This document shows positions 37,050 through 49,895 of a DNA stretch of 64,000 nucleotides, one piece after another. The stretch lies in NCBI GenBank assembly GCA_029783825.1, contig JAREIK010002618.1, positions 633,171 through 697,170 on the forward strand, written 5' to 3'. The position numbers were made by a program, and so were the translations under genes. The stretch's first letter is position 1. Each line of letters begins with the position of its first letter. Source of the DNA: Sapria himalayana (Eukaryota; Streptophyta; Magnoliopsida; Malpighiales; Rafflesiaceae). The notes below the pieces were generated by a model. It saw nothing but the letters and a program-made list of their open reading frames with translations. It had not been told where the DNA came from and searched no databases.

Positions 37050-38560
37050 TGAATATTTTTCTCTAGAGATCTGGATGGATCTTCTTTTGAATGATGAAAA
37101 AAAGATGAGGCATCTGTCAACGTCCACATAATTTTTTTCATAATCAAAATCTTCTATTATATTTCCTCCTCTCTTTTTATTCTTTATTTCTATATTTTTC
37201 TTTATCTCTTCAATTTTCTTTTGTATCTATTCATTCTTTTGTTGTATCTCCTCATTTTCTCTTTGCAGAGTATCATAAATTTTCTAATTCTCCTCTCGCA
37301 GATGCTCATTAAACAAATTATTGTAATTGGAAAACGAAGATAAATAGCTCCAAATAGAACATAGTTAAAATGTAGATGCATATGTACTAAGACCGTACAC
37401 TCACCATTTTTTTGGTTCTACTCCAAAAGCCTAAAGATAAATATGTGCAACATCAATCTCTAGAACCCTCTATAGAATGATCTATTAATTATGAAGTAAT
37501 GATGACCATATCCTCCATAGCTTCCTACATTTGTTATAAATAAAATAATTTATCAGTACTATATTAAAATAAAATAAATATCAGCACATCAAACTATCAA
37601 TACCCTACTAAAAATTAATATAAAAATGAAGTGAAAGAAAAAAATTACATGATACATTATCATATTTTTTTACAATTTAAGGAGTCAATATATAATTCCT
37701 GTGAATGCAAAAAAAAAAACTTACATTAATATCATTTAAGAAGTTCACATATAATAACTCATCAGTAATTGTAAAAAAAATACTTAAATTTGGATAATAA
37801 TTCTTGTGAATGCAAAAAATATATTTTTTTTTACAATTTTTTGTTTCATAAATTACAATTTACGCAATATACTAAAAGTACAAATTAAGAAACTAATATT
37901 AATATCATTTGACTACTTATCTACAAATAATCCATCATTCTTCTTGTGTATTTGCTTGAACATCTCCAATAGTATTGATCGACATCCCAACTTAGACTCT
38001 TAAAAATAAATAATATTTATTAATGATGTACAAGATACATTATCATAAATATAGTATTATTTGCATTCACAAAGTTAAAATCATAATAATTTAAGAAATA
38101 TAATTTTACCAAATCTACTAAATTCTGTTAAGTCATCTTTGAACCTCCAATATGTTTGGACGGTCTTTATCCTTCGCTTTTTTTCTCTGATCAATTATTC
38201 TATGATGTCATCTAGGACAAGGCATTGAACTCCTCACTATTCTAGTATTCTCATCATTTTACCCAAACATGAAGGGAAAAACTATTTGACACTAGCCACA
38301 TGTTTCCATATATCATTCATGAATATCAAAAAAGTTTTATTCCATTTATATTTTTCTGCAAAAAAAAAATAATCTATACATTGTGATACATTTCTTTTCA
38401 TAATATTTCATATAAAAATATTTTGACATATTAGTAAATGCAATAAAATTATACTTCAAATTTTTCTCAATAATATTCTTTCATAATTGAGAGCACTTTG
38501 CTCCACTTTATACCCTTCATACCTAGTTTCTCCTTAATATCATTCTGATTGTATGAGAAG
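37050..38560 (-). pseudogene. Second CACTA gene, possible Transposase_24-type relic
   Basis: Fragments on the - strand include a lysine/glutamate/asparagine-rich coiled-coil-like stretch (~37330-37130, with QRENEEIQQKNE) preceded by IYLxAFGVEPKKW (~37450). A block near 38540-38110 includes WSKVLSIMKEYY. CACTA elements usually carry such a second protein with a coiled coil that binds the subterminal repeats. The family match is loose, and many stops interrupt it. Confidence 0.4.
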
Positions 38561-39559
38561 CAGAAAAAAATAACTTATAAGGAATTTAACATCATCACAT
38601 ACATATACATATAAATAAAATACATTCATATTTCTACTACTAACTTAATATTTTAGACATTTTTCTTACTTCTCCAAAATATCATAACACAAATATTATT
38701 TTAATTCTCAATGATAATGTTGGATGAGTAATAACATCATTATTTGTTATTAATTAAAATTATCATATTTTAACTATAATAATTTATTTATATTTTCATT
38801 CATAGTTGTAATTTAATTTTTTTTATAAACAAAAAGAATGAAAAATGATAATGCATGCATGTTGTAAAAATTTGAAGGTATGTATTGTTTATTGTTAATT
38901 TTGGGCCAAATAAAAATTTTATCATAACTTTGCATACAAATAATGGATATGAATATCCAACCATTATTGATACTATATATAGTAGTAATGCATGTACCTC
39001 CTAAGATAAGTAGGATGGAGCAAACAATACCTTTTGGTGTAGAATGAGTTGAAAATGGAATATCATTAGTAATTAATTTGTGTCTCATGATGAGGTGATG
39101 TCAACGTATCCTCCATACGTGTAGGAAAATATGAAGAGACATTTGTAGTTTTGTCATCACTAAATAAATGTTGAATTCCTCCTCCACAAATTGTTAGTTG
39201 ACTTCTCTATCCCTACCCATAGATTAAGATCCTCGACCACTTGAATTGTCACCTCTCTTACCTATTTCATGTTTTATAATAATCAAAAAAGGCAAAGACA
39301 ATAAAAATATGTAATAAATATATCATTTTAACAAAACATAATGAGAATTGTGAAAAATAAATTATTTAACACCCAAATTATAATAGTTACAAAATAAGCA
39401 ACACAACATAACATCGAAGTCAGTAAATATCTACTCATCATCATAAACTTCTAACAAAACATCTCTATCAACATATTCTTCCTCATTTTATTGTTTAATT
39501 AATTCTTTCTCATTATCTTCTTTAATATGTGCATCATCAATGTCTAAATAGTTTTTACC

Positions 39560-42500
39560 AAGCAATGTTTCTAGCCTATTATCTGCCATAAGATCGACTG
39601 GATGAGTTCTACATTATTCTTTTGAAATATAGGTACATGCGAGGTGTCACAATAACATTCATTTTATGAACTTCCATAGCCAAACTATGTTTTATTTTAC
39701 AAATAGCTCACTAGTCACTTACATTTTTTCATGTGGTTAGATAAGTAGTTTGACACACTTTTTCTTCTTACATCACAAGAATGAATGACTAATACTTATA
39801 ATAATATTTCTTATGATATATATCCATAAGGTTGTATTGATGATGAATTCTAGAACCCAAATTTAAACCATTTACACTTAAATAGAATTGTCCTTTTAAT
39901 TGGTAGAGTAAGATACTCCAAGTATAAGATTTCAATCAATCGACCACTATTCATTACAGTTCTATTTGAACTATGTTTTTAGTATAAAATTTATATACAT
40001 TTACATAATGTATGGGATACATTTGTAGACTTTGTAATAGCTTTTTTGCAATATCCTTTATTTGTCTAATACATATATTTGTTGATGGAAAATATACTTA
40101 AAAAATGAAATAAAATAAAATCATACTTATATATTTTTGCATGTTATTTTTTAGAAGCAACAATGATAAGTTATATATTGACAAATTTTTCAAACCAAAA
40201 TATTAAATCTTTGTCAAGCTTTGCAATATCGATTGAAGCATCATCAATATGTAACTCTCTTTGTCTTAATTCCTTAGCATAAATTCTATAAAAATAATAT
40301 TAAAGTTATTTTAAATATTTAAAAAGGTATATCACATGCAATGACAAAAAAATGATAATATAAAATAATTATAAATTTTACTTAATATAAGGTGTAGCTT
40401 CTTCATAAGTCAAGAAGATATATGTATGCACAACAATATACTTTTGATCATTTAAAAAATATTTTGATTTTACTCTACAATATGATTGTTCACATGGGTG
40501 AAAATGGAAAGTATATCATTTCTTCTAATCTATCTTCTTTATTATAGTCATTGTTTGGTGATATTTTATAATGTGAATTATATACTTCTGGCCAAAAGTA
40601 GTGCACAAAAAATATTGAAGCTTTTTAAACCAAGTAAGATCAAGTCTACAACTTTAGTTTTATTTTGAATATTATTTTTTAATTTTCTAAGATATCTAAA
40701 AAATATCTTCATTAGTATAAAATTTATTCATTGAATAGATTTAAATTTTTAGATGAACAATTGATAATTATATAATCTTTCAAATGGATACATCCATATG
40801 TATTACACATGGCCTATTATTGTGAATTCACAAGGCAAGTGAATTAGAAGATGTTCCATATAGTTGAAAAAGCTAGAAGAAAAAATATGCTCAAGTCTAC
40901 ATTTAATTATGGGTATATTATTTTGTAATTACTCCATGTCTTCCTTTCTTAAGACATTACAAGTGAGATTCTTAAAAAAAATTTATTTCACTCAATACTT
41001 CTCAAACATTTTCTGGAAATAATTCATGTAATATTATGAGTATTAGCCTCTACATAAACACATAATAGTAAAGAATTTTCATCCCTAATAAATACTTCTT
41101 CATATCAACACATATGCTCATATTAGTGCATATCCATCATGGAAATTGAGCTCTATCAGCAATCTACACAAACACTTCCTTTGCATCCTTGTCAAGATTA
41201 TAATAAGTCTTAGGGAATTTATTCTTTGATTCATCCCTATCTAATTATGGATGCAAATAGAACTCTTTCAATTCCTTTCTTGATTTGACATTTTCTTTTG
41301 TTTTTCCTTCCACAATCAGTATAGTATTAAAAATATTATCAAAAAAATCATTTTCAATGTGCATCACATCTAAGTTACACATAATTAGGTTGGTTTTTCT
41401 ATAAAGTATATCCCAAAAGATGCTTCATTTATTCTAACCACATTGATAATTCATCAAAATTTTCATATTAATGCAATCTACATAATATTTATATTGGTTT
41501 TGAAGCCATATTTGTAATTACTTCTAATATTTCAGGACCTGACCTTAATGGTAGTGCACTTTTTACAACTATCTGGCTTTTCCTAAATGCTTTTATATTA
41601 TCCCAAAATGGATGTTCTATATGCAAGAACTTATGATCATTATCAAACCAATAAATTTTTCCTCATTTGTTTAGAAAAAATGCATCAGAGTCCTCTATGA
41701 AGTAAGGACATGCTAATTTCCCTACATCACTTCATCTTGACAATATTGAATACTAAAAAATCACTTATAATCAACATAAGTGCTTCTCGCATTTGGAAGT
41801 TCCACTTTCTAGATATATCATATGTTTTCACACCTTACTCTCACAAATTTTTTAACTCTGCAATTATGAATTGTAGAAAATTATCCAACTTTTCTTTTGT
41901 GTTTCTAGGATCAAGCATGATAACATACAAAAACATATAGTCATCTTTCATGTACATCCATAGTGGTAAATTATATGGTGTAACAATCTCCAGACATAAT
42001 TAGTATTTTTCACTATTTGTCTAAATGGCTGAAATTCATCTATGCATAGCACTAATCTAATATTTTGACTTTCATCTATAAAAGATGGATGAATATCATC
42101 AAAATATTTCCAAGGTAGAGAATCTAAATAATGCTGCATCATGCCTTCGTCAATAGTTTGCTCTTTGTACTAAATCATGTTATTAGGAGTAGCTTCGGAT
42201 GCATATAATCTTTGAAGATAAGGAGTCAATAGGAAGTAATGCATCTTATTATAAAAAATATTTATTTTATGCCTTTTAGATATATTATGTCTTTTGAACT
42301 GAGGATAGTTATAGAAATTATAATCAATTACTTTACTATCTTTTCTCTAATATATCATGCATCCATTAATACAGGAATATATTTTTTCAATAAGCAGAAT
42401 CAAATATTGCATTAACTTCTATTTATTGTAAAAGCTATTTGTCATTATGTTAGTATATTATAATAATTCAGATAATAACTCGCATATTTCATCATAACAC

Positions 42501-43010
42501 ATTTCTAAAAAATGATAGTATGCCTTTAAATTCAAAAGTCTACCCACCATAGATAACTTTGAGTGGTCACACGGATTACCTAACCAAATTGCTTCTTCTG
42601 ATAGTTTGAGCATTTCATATAATTCTTTTGCTAATATTTTTTGGATATTGCCAGCAACATCTAAATTCAAGGAAAGACTACAATTTTTTTCAACATGGCT
42701 TCACATACATCATTAGGATTGGCATATTCTATTGCAACCTTTGAATCAACACTTCTATGCATATAATTACTTTGTTGTTTGTAACATAATTACTTTCTCA
42801 TATTTATACTAAATATAATAGTCTCCAACAAATCTATTTTTTTGCAATATTAAATCATACTATGCATACATCTTGGAAACTTTGATTTTAATATTTATGG
42901 TACTTTTCATTCCATCCATAATTGATGGTACTTTTTAGCAAAGTCAACAAACTCCATAATCTCCTATACAAACTCATTAGTCAAAATTTTATCTCTTAGT
43001 ATGACATTCA
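39560..43010 (-). pseudogene. TNP2-type CACTA transposase, decayed
   Basis: Read on the - strand. An N-terminal Transpos_assoc-like remnant (EIMEFVDFAKKYHQ, ~42990) is followed by the region from 42670 with HSKLSMVGRLLNLKAYYHFLE and CINGCMIY. LTPYLQRLYAS lies at ~42200, and at 42142-41948 SLPWKYFDDIHPSF and IRLVLCIDEFQPF, matching the family HFDxxxPxFAxExRNVRLGLCTDGFxPFG. After several breaks comes FFKNLTCNVLRKEDM, NNIPIIKCRLEHIF and WMYPFERL (~40960-40740), the DUF4218-like section. Then at ~39960-39850 a DUF4216-like section (PIKRTILFKCKW). The order is the same as in intact TNP2 proteins of roughly 1000 residues. Dozens of stops and frameshifts rule out function. It would excise and reinsert the element. 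Confidence 0.88.
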
Positions 43011-44520
43011 TTCATTGATGTTAAGTTCATATATTATTTTCTAACCCTATAACATATAATACCGAATTATATTGATAAATAATAATATAGATAATCACAT
43101 ATTTGTAATAAGGTTGTAGCAATATATTTATGACATTACAAAAATATCATAAAAATATTATAGTCTCATCATTAATAGGTTAGTTTGAATTAAAATGAGA
43201 TAAAGATATTTGCATTAATCTCTTAAATATTAACCAATAGGCTTCAGTTGTATTCTTCTCATACATAAAAAACTAAATATTTCATATGTTTTTATAATAA
43301 ATGAAATCACAAAAATTAAGCAAAAATCAAAAGAGTTGTGTATATGCTAGTGTGTTTTTTTCAATTCAATTTATATATGAAAGATCAAAATATAAAAATA
43401 TGTTGAGGGTCAAAAATTCACTCTTCAGATGTGTGAAAATAGTGATCTTTTATGAATTTAAATATTTATTCATTTGGGGTTAATAAAATGAATATTTCAA
43501 GATTCTATTATATTTGGGGTTAATAAAACTATTAAAAAATAACAATGCAAATCTAATATATGATATTCTAATGGGGTTAAGTACTCTTTCATTTCTTTGA
43601 TCTCAATGAATTTAAGTTTCAAAATAATTGATGCCTTTAAAATTAAAAATATATAGTAACTATATTGACAAAAGCATTTTATATAATAGAAATTTTTTAA
43701 AAATTCGTAATGCCAATATATTTCAATATGTCAATGAAAATATAATAACAAACATCAAATAGCTATGGAGCAAATCAAAAAATTAATAGGTATCTTTAAA
43801 AATCCATATAAAGCATGTAATATGGACCAAGGAAGCTCATTGAATTAAGGGTATATATGTATATACAAGAAAAATCAATAAATTTGTATATAAGTATATA
43901 CAGAAAAAATCAAAAAATTATATTATATACCTCAATGATAGATGAGTAGGCTGACGAACATAAACATTAAAGAAAGTAAGCTCGATTAGGTAGATAGGCA
44001 ATGACAGATTAGTAAAAAAGTAGACCAAACCCTAAAATTTTTTTTGAACAAGTGAAGTATTTTTCAAAAAAATAATTAATGTAAAATATCAATGAAACGA
44101 GTTTCCATTTCTAAAGTAATGATGAAATTAAATTCAACCATCAAAATTTTTAAAGTCTAATAACGACGAACTCACGTGTCGTTTCAAAATTAGAGATGAA
44201 ATTGAATTTCATCATTAAATTTAGAAACGGATCTACAATCTGCTTCTAAACTAATTGAAATAAAATTCATTTCTATCATAATTTTTAGAGAAGCTATCAT
44301 TTTCAATAACAAATACATGTAGAAATGAAAATTTTAATCGCTAAATACCATGCAAGATAATCTCATGACCCCATTTTCATATAATATGAAATAATCTCCA
44401 CCTTTTAATAGCGATAGATTATTTTTCTATTTCTAATTTTTGTAAAAAGTTATCATTTCCATTTCTAAGTCATTCCAATTCTGTTACTAATTTTAGAAAT
44501 AGAGAGTGTCTCTATTTTTT

Positions 44521-44548
44521 ATTTCTAATTGGCTTCTTTCTTATAATG
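44521..44548 (-). repeat. Right TIR of CACTA element
   Basis: The terminus is CATTA instead of CACTA, a single transition that could by itself reduce mobility. Confidence 0.82.
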
Positions 44549-44552
44549 ATAT

Positions 44553-44559
44553 ATTATAT

Positions 44560-44600
<41 letters not shown>

Positions 44601-44880
44601 TTCTATATATGTTTATATGTACACACACACATACATATAAACATATATATATATATATATAAACACACACACACATAAATATGTTTATATTAGTGTGTGT
44701 TTGCATGTGTGTGTGTGTGTGCATGTTTGTGTGCGTGTGTGTATCTTTATTTAAGTGTGTGTGTGTATGTGTGTACATAAATAAATATGTGTATTTATTG
44801 ATTTATATATATGTTTATATATCTATATATATTTATGTATTCTTATATGTGTTTTCATTTATATTTATATCTATATATAG
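44553..44880 (+). repeat. Compound TA/TG/CA microsatellite block, right of CACTA insertion
   Basis: (TA)n then (TG)n at ~44560-44600, CA and TA tracts, and a second TG zone at ~44693-44775. Composition matches the block on the left side of the CACTA element. Confidence 0.93.
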
Positions 44881-44997
44881 GTCAATGTGAGGGCATGAGG
44901 TCAAATCCCACCTTGTCACTTAGTGCATTAAGCAAAATTTTAAAATTATCTTTCGAGAAAATATGATTTCTAAATTTAGAAATATGATTTATTGCTT

Positions 44998-45255
44998 GAG
45001 TTTTGTATGGAGCTAATGTATTTAAAATAAAAAATCTTAAATTTAAGGTTAGTTTCAAAAATATGCCCAAACCAGTGCGTCTAGAAATAGTGTGTCAATA
45101 CTCGTCGTTGTGAATGGCGACTATTGTCACGCTGTTAATTTTTTAAAATCGGAAGCCGAAGTTTTGAATGCCGGCTATTGAAAATATTATGTAGATCCCA
45201 TTAAGCCTCTCACCCTCGCTCCACGCCCGTCTTTCCTCACCCCTCGCCACATGCC
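44998..45255 (+). repeat. Left TIR of short MULE
   Basis: Inner part is C-rich (CTCACCCTCGCTCC, CCCCTCGCC) and pairs with the G-rich inner part of the right TIR. Confidence 0.88.
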
Positions 45256-45339
45256 CCTCACCCCTCGCCCGTCTCTCCTCGCCCGTCTACCTTCACCTCT
45301 CGCCCCTCTATTCCCACCCATTTTCCCTCGTCCATCTCC

Positions 45340-45585
45340 AGGAGCTCCTTCATGGAACTTGACGGAGCTCCTCGAGCTCCACGTCGAGCTCGTTGGAGCT
45401 CCATGAAAAAGCTCACTAGAGCTCCATCGTGGAGCTCGACGAAGCTCCTCGAGCTCCAGCTAGCTCTACTTCGAGCTACGAGCTCCACATCGAGCTCCAC
45501 TTCAATCTCACTGGAGCACGATGGAGCTCCACGTTGAGCTTGATGGAGCTCACTGGAGCTCGATGGAGCTCCACAAAGGACCTCC
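45340..45585. repeat. GAGCTC array inside short MULE
   Basis: About twenty GAGCTC or near-matching words at 8-20 bp spacing, many as GGAGCTCC. Open frames on both strands here (for example 45352-45537) merely translate this repeat. Similar to the array at 370-930 in word content but G+C-richer. Confidence 0.8.
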
Positions 45586-45634
45586 TAGAGACGGGCGGGG
45601 AGAGAGGGGTGAGAAGAGAGAGGTGAGGGCAGAC

Positions 45635-45892
45635 TGGCGAGAAAGATGGGCGAGGGGGTGGGATGAGGAGCGAGGTGCGAGGGGTGAGGGCTAATGGTAT
45701 CTCCACAGCGTTTTCAATAGCCGGCATTCACAACGCTGGCCTCTGATTTTAAAAAATCAATAGCGTGACAATAGCCGCCATTCATAACGATGGGTATTGT
45801 CACGTTGTTTCTAGATGCACTAATTTGGGCATATTTTGAAACTAGCCTTAAATTTAAGGTTTTTTTTAATCGATTAGCTCCATATAAAACTT
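45635..45892 (-). repeat. Right TIR of short MULE
   Basis: Reverse complement of the left TIR, including AGCGAGGTGCGAGGGGTGAG. It diverges at scattered positions. Confidence 0.88.
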
Positions 45893-46145
45893 TTATTGCT
45901 TTGCAACAATAGTTTTATATGTTTTATTAATAAAATATATAAAATAAAATAAAAACAATAATTTTCAAATTGATTAAATAAAATTTTATTATTTTTTTTA
46001 TTTTGGTGGACAAAATCAAGTTATTTAATTTCATTACAATAAAATTTAATTATTATAGAATTTATTATATATATTTTTTATTATATAATGTTTACTGCAA
46101 AAAAATATGAATATTTTGTGTATAATACTCCTAAACACAATTCTA

Positions 46146-46640
46146 GAGTTTTGTACGAAAATAATACCCAAACTAGTGCGTCTGAAAATACCGTGGTAAT
46201 GCCCGTAGTTGTGAATAGCGATCATTGCCATGCTGTTGCTTTTTTAAAATTCAGAGGCCGGCATTCATTATGTAGGCTATTAAATTTTAAAAATTTTCAA
46301 AATACTGACATCGAGAATGACGACTATTTAATTAAATCAATGATCATCATTCTCAACGCCGGCCTTTGATATTTAAAAATTTAAAAAACCAACATTGGGA
46401 GTGACAACTATTAAATTAAAATAATGGTCGTCATTCACAATACTAAGTATTGAATTTTAAAAATTTTTAAATGTTGGTATTACGAATGAAGGCTATTAAA
46501 TTAAACCAATGGCCATTGTTCACAATAACCGGCTATTGAATGATCCTTTCCCTAGTTTATCTGTTCTCTATTTTCTCCTAACCACGTGTTTCTTCAGTAA
46601 TTTGTTCCACCAGAACATCCTCTCCACTAGACTCTACAGT
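46146..46640 (+). repeat. Left TIR of the PMD-carrying MULE
   Basis: Pairs with ~53330-53804. It lacks ~35 bp near its outer end relative to the right TIR and contains extra repeats of the ACGGCCATTATTAAAT-like motif. Confidence 0.8.
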
Positions 46641-47235
46641 TGTAAAAAATTCAGTATTTGCATAATATATATAAATCTTCATCATTGTTCTAAGCATTCA
46701 CATCTCAAGTACAAAAAATTAAATTACAGAATACATAGATTCTATAGTGTCCAACTGAAAAAATTACAAAATAAATTAAAACAACTTCTAAAGGTAACAC
46801 ACACACCCTAAGTTCTAATCATCCAACAAAAACATAAGCTTGCTAAACTTAAAATCATATCTGTGATGCAGAAATGACAATCTTCTCCCATGTCCCAAAA
46901 AAAGAGTTGTAGGTGTCCCATTTTTCTCTTCTTCATTTTTACCTAACCCTCAATTTTCTTTAGCCATTTATTCCACCAGTGGTCTCCTCCTCTCCATGTA
47001 GCTGCAAAAAATAATACATTTGCATAATATATAAAAATCTTCATCAGTGTTCTAATCATCTACATCTCAACTGAAAAAATTATAAAATAAATTAAAATAA
47101 CATCTCAAGCACACACACCATGAGTTCTAATCATCCATAAAAAATACATTATCTTGCTAAACTTCAAATCATATTTACGATGCAAAAATGATAATCTTCT
47201 CCCAGGTCCAAAAAAAATAGTTGTAGATGCCTCTA
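46550..47235. repeat. Subterminal tandem duplication, ~310-370-bp unit x2
   Basis: Unit 1 (~46550-46915) and unit 2 (~46920-47235) share TTCCACCAG, TTTGCATAATATAT, AATCTTCATCA, TTCTAATCATCCA, CTTGCTAAACTT and AATCTTCTCCCA in the same order. Unit 1 has ~55 bp extra. Confidence 0.78.
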
Positions 47236-47239
47236 GGCT

Positions 47240-48075
47240 TTTCCTGTGTAACAAAATCTGTATCCTCATTTCTGTTTCAATCAAAATATACAAAATATCA
47301 CGTGCAACAAAAAATAGATAACCATATTTAATAAAAAGACTTGAAAAAAATAAATTTAACACACATCCGATTTCAGTAGGAATTGTGTCCGGAAATTTCT
47401 TATATAATCAGAAGGAACAAGCACTTTCAGATGAATTATGTCAAAATGAGAGTAGGGAAGGTGATGTGTCAATGTGAGTGTGTATGAAAGGTGATGTGCA
47501 CGTGTGTGGGGGTATAAACATCTCGGGTGAGGGGTAAGAAGTAGGCATAGTCAGCTCAAGTGATCCAAAACCACTCTCACTGTCTGGACCATGACATGAC
47601 CCACCATCTCGAGCATGACCTCGGTGATCAATTCCCACTCTCCCTCTCTCTCTCTACCTAAAACGGGCTGCATTCATGATAGTTTGATGACACATGAGGT
47701 CTAATAAATGGCTAATGTGATGTCGAAGAATCCTAACATGATGGTGTTGATCAACTCCCAGTGATACAATGGTCTTCACCAATCTGGTGTAACACCGATC
47801 TGACAATATGATGTATGTTGTATAAAGGACTAGGGGCATCAACACGAGAGCTATTGACTATGTCAGCCATAGTGGCAATCTAAGTAAAACAAAGAAAGAA
47901 TTATAATTACATAATCTAATAATTAAAAATTAAGTCAAATATTTTAGAAACACACGACTAACTTACCAAAAGATCCATACTACCAGTTGTACTATGGAAC
48001 CTCATATCATTTCTATGAAGTCGTGGTGTCATAAATTGTCATGTAATATGACAATACTACTACATGTATGGCTAA
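47240..48075. other. Internal MULE DNA between TIR and PMD gene
   Basis: A - strand stretch at ~47870-47650 (reading ADIVNSSRVDAPSPL and then VLHQIGEDHCI) could be a last exon of the PMD gene, but I cannot link it with confidence. Confidence 0.35.
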
Positions 48076-48079
48076 TGAA

Positions 48080-49490
48080 AGTCCACTAGACCCACCATAA
48101 AAGGTGAAGTGATGATCCTAGCCACTGCCATCTTTCATAATACTATGTATGGTGCATGATAAGTAGCCCAATTGCACCGGTGTCATCCACATCCATCCAC
48201 TACAAGTAACTTTTGCTCGTAAGAGTAAGCTGGAGGTATCTCCTAATGCAATCCAAATTGGCATAGGACTCTCTTTGGACAATGCCACTCAATAATCTCG
48301 AAACAAATGAGCAGTGACATCATCTGCCAGATCTCATGATCAGCTAAGCAAATATATGGGAGTTTATCAAGTAACTCTCCCTCATATGGCTACCATGAGG
48401 CCTACATGTGAATACTTTATGTCAATAAATTTTATATGAATATGAATATAATTAATATAGAACCATATAATTTTACATAAATATTACATGATCATGAGTC
48501 TGTGCATCTAGCTGATCTCAATATAGGAGAAGTACACCCAATGGGTTATACACCCATGTCAAAGGTACTCTTCACCTACACCCGAGCGGAAGAGCTAGCT
48601 CTACCTCTGGCTTAGCCAGAGATTGAGCTGGTATTCCATCATGGCCAGCCCCAGGTAGGTCACCATTTTGAATTTGACATCGGCATCGTGTAAGGCATGA
48701 GCAGGTGGTTGTGCTATATCTGCGTGTGGTTGGCCATCGCCCGATGTGAAGTCTCTCACAAGACCATAGCTTAATACAAAGTAATGAGAAAGTTGGTCAA
48801 AATATTGAAATTTTTATATTGCATTAGGAAAAATATGATAAATTATCCATACATAACAACACATATTCCTAGTTATTACATGGCGGTATGAGTTTAATAC
48901 AACCACTAATACCACGACTACGATCTAAGCAGGCTCGGCATAACTCATGCTATGTATGTGCCAGTACTGCACCACCCCAACTATATATCATAGTATCCGT
49001 CAAATCTTACAGTAGCGGGAGAAAGCACCATGCACACCCTTCTTGTCCGCAAACAAGAAGCATCCGATCAGCACTAAGATGAACCCATGCGCACAATGCT
49101 CTAATGTGACCTCATCTGCATTAGGTGGTGGGCTAGATAACATCGGCGGGTGAGATGATACTGAGCAACTCCGTTCACAACACCACCACATCGAACACGC
49201 ATGTGCCAGTGATTATTGGGCCATGGATACAAAGGCCAAGGAGGATGGCGACATCCTGTAAGGTAATAGTCATCTTTTTTACTAGCACATGAAACATGTA
49301 TCTCGAGTAGCCATCTCTCGATGAGTGAGGTGATAAGTGGCCAATCAATCGCAATGCAGCCCAAACAATATTTATCATAAAATTCAGGCCTAATCACGTA
49401 TGGCTGAATCCAGATATCCATCCTCTACATACTCTTGAAGGCTCTCATATGATGTGAGGGTGGAGAATCTTCTAAAGCTGTAAGTAACGA
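48080..49490 (-). pseudogene. PMD (MAIN-like) gene carried by the MULE, decayed
   Basis: Read on the - strand. DIWIQPYVIRPEFY and IAIDWPLITSLIERW (~49420-49310) match the start of the plant mobile domain. After one frameshift, MTITLQDVAILLGLCI (~49270) gives the most conserved PMD motif. NADEVTLEHCAHGFILVLIG then LFADKKG (~49120-49030), SWGGAVLAH then ELCRACLD (~48980-48910), and LWSCERLHIGR (~48760) follow in the expected order, the last after a gap that may be an intron. Then come LICFEIIEWHCPKRVLCQFG (~48310) and NWATYHA (~48170). PMD proteins such as Arabidopsis MAIN and MAIL1 act in transposon silencing, and PMD domains also occur inside MULEs. This gene has frameshifts and stops, so it is a pseudogene. 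Confidence 0.85.
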
Positions 49491-49895
49491 AACAACCAAA
49501 TTTAAAAGTGATTATATATAAATTACATGTTAAAACTACTAATAGTAATTGATAATTAACAAATTACGTACATGCTCTATATCTACTAAGTGTGATCAGT
49601 GTCTTTCTTGCAATACCAAGATAGAGGTATCAACGGATCTGCATCATGAAATCCCTTAGCCATGTCTATAAGATATAACAAATCTAGTATAATTTTCAAA
49701 CATGACGGTCAATATTAATCACAATGATAATTTATAATACACACGTATAATAAGAAAGTTTCATTCAAAAGAAAAAGTCTGATACAAGACAACAACAAAA
49801 TGTTCAGGGCCTCATTTATAAGAAATAAATGATAGTACATAAGTCTTATACATAACAACAACAATAAAAATGAGACATCATTTACAAACAAATAA

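Larger units (their letters stand above)
36394..44548 (-). mobile_element. CACTA (En/Spm) DNA transposon, full length but decayed
   Basis: The left end reads CACTAAATGAAAGAAGC and the right end, in reverse complement, CATTATAAGAAAGAAGCC. Both continue with AATTAGA and then repeated CCATTTCT or AGAAATGG words, the subterminal repeats typical of CACTA elements. The 3-bp flanks are ATA on both sides (36391-36393 and 44549-44551). The interior codes, on the - strand, for a TNP2 transposase relic and a second relic gene. Insertion was into a TG/TA microsatellite. Size ~8.15 kb. Confidence 0.85.
44998..45892. mobile_element. Non-autonomous MULE, perfect 9-bp TSD
   Basis: TIRs of ~250 bp. The left begins GAGTTTTGTATGGAGCTAA; the right in reverse complement begins AAGTTTTATATGGAGCTAA. 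Both continue with TTAAATTTAAGG, AGTTTCAAAA, ATATGCCCAAA and TGAATGCCGGCTATTG. TTATTGCTT flanks both ends (44989-44997 and 45893-45901), a perfect 9-bp TSD, the length expected for Mutator-type elements. There is no transposase; the centre is a GAGCTC array. The TIRs are clearly related to those of the 46.1-53.8 kb element, so the latter's family could have mobilised it. Confidence 0.92.

Noticed and set aside
44880..44940. GAGGTCAAATCCCACC, similar to a pol III B box
   Set aside because: It lies just outside the short MULE without an A box; likely chance or a lost SINE scrap.
45258..45727. Frames of 61-83 codons with E, L, S, R repeats
   Set aside because: Produced by the GAGCTC array and the C-rich TIRs of the short MULE; no independent coding signal.
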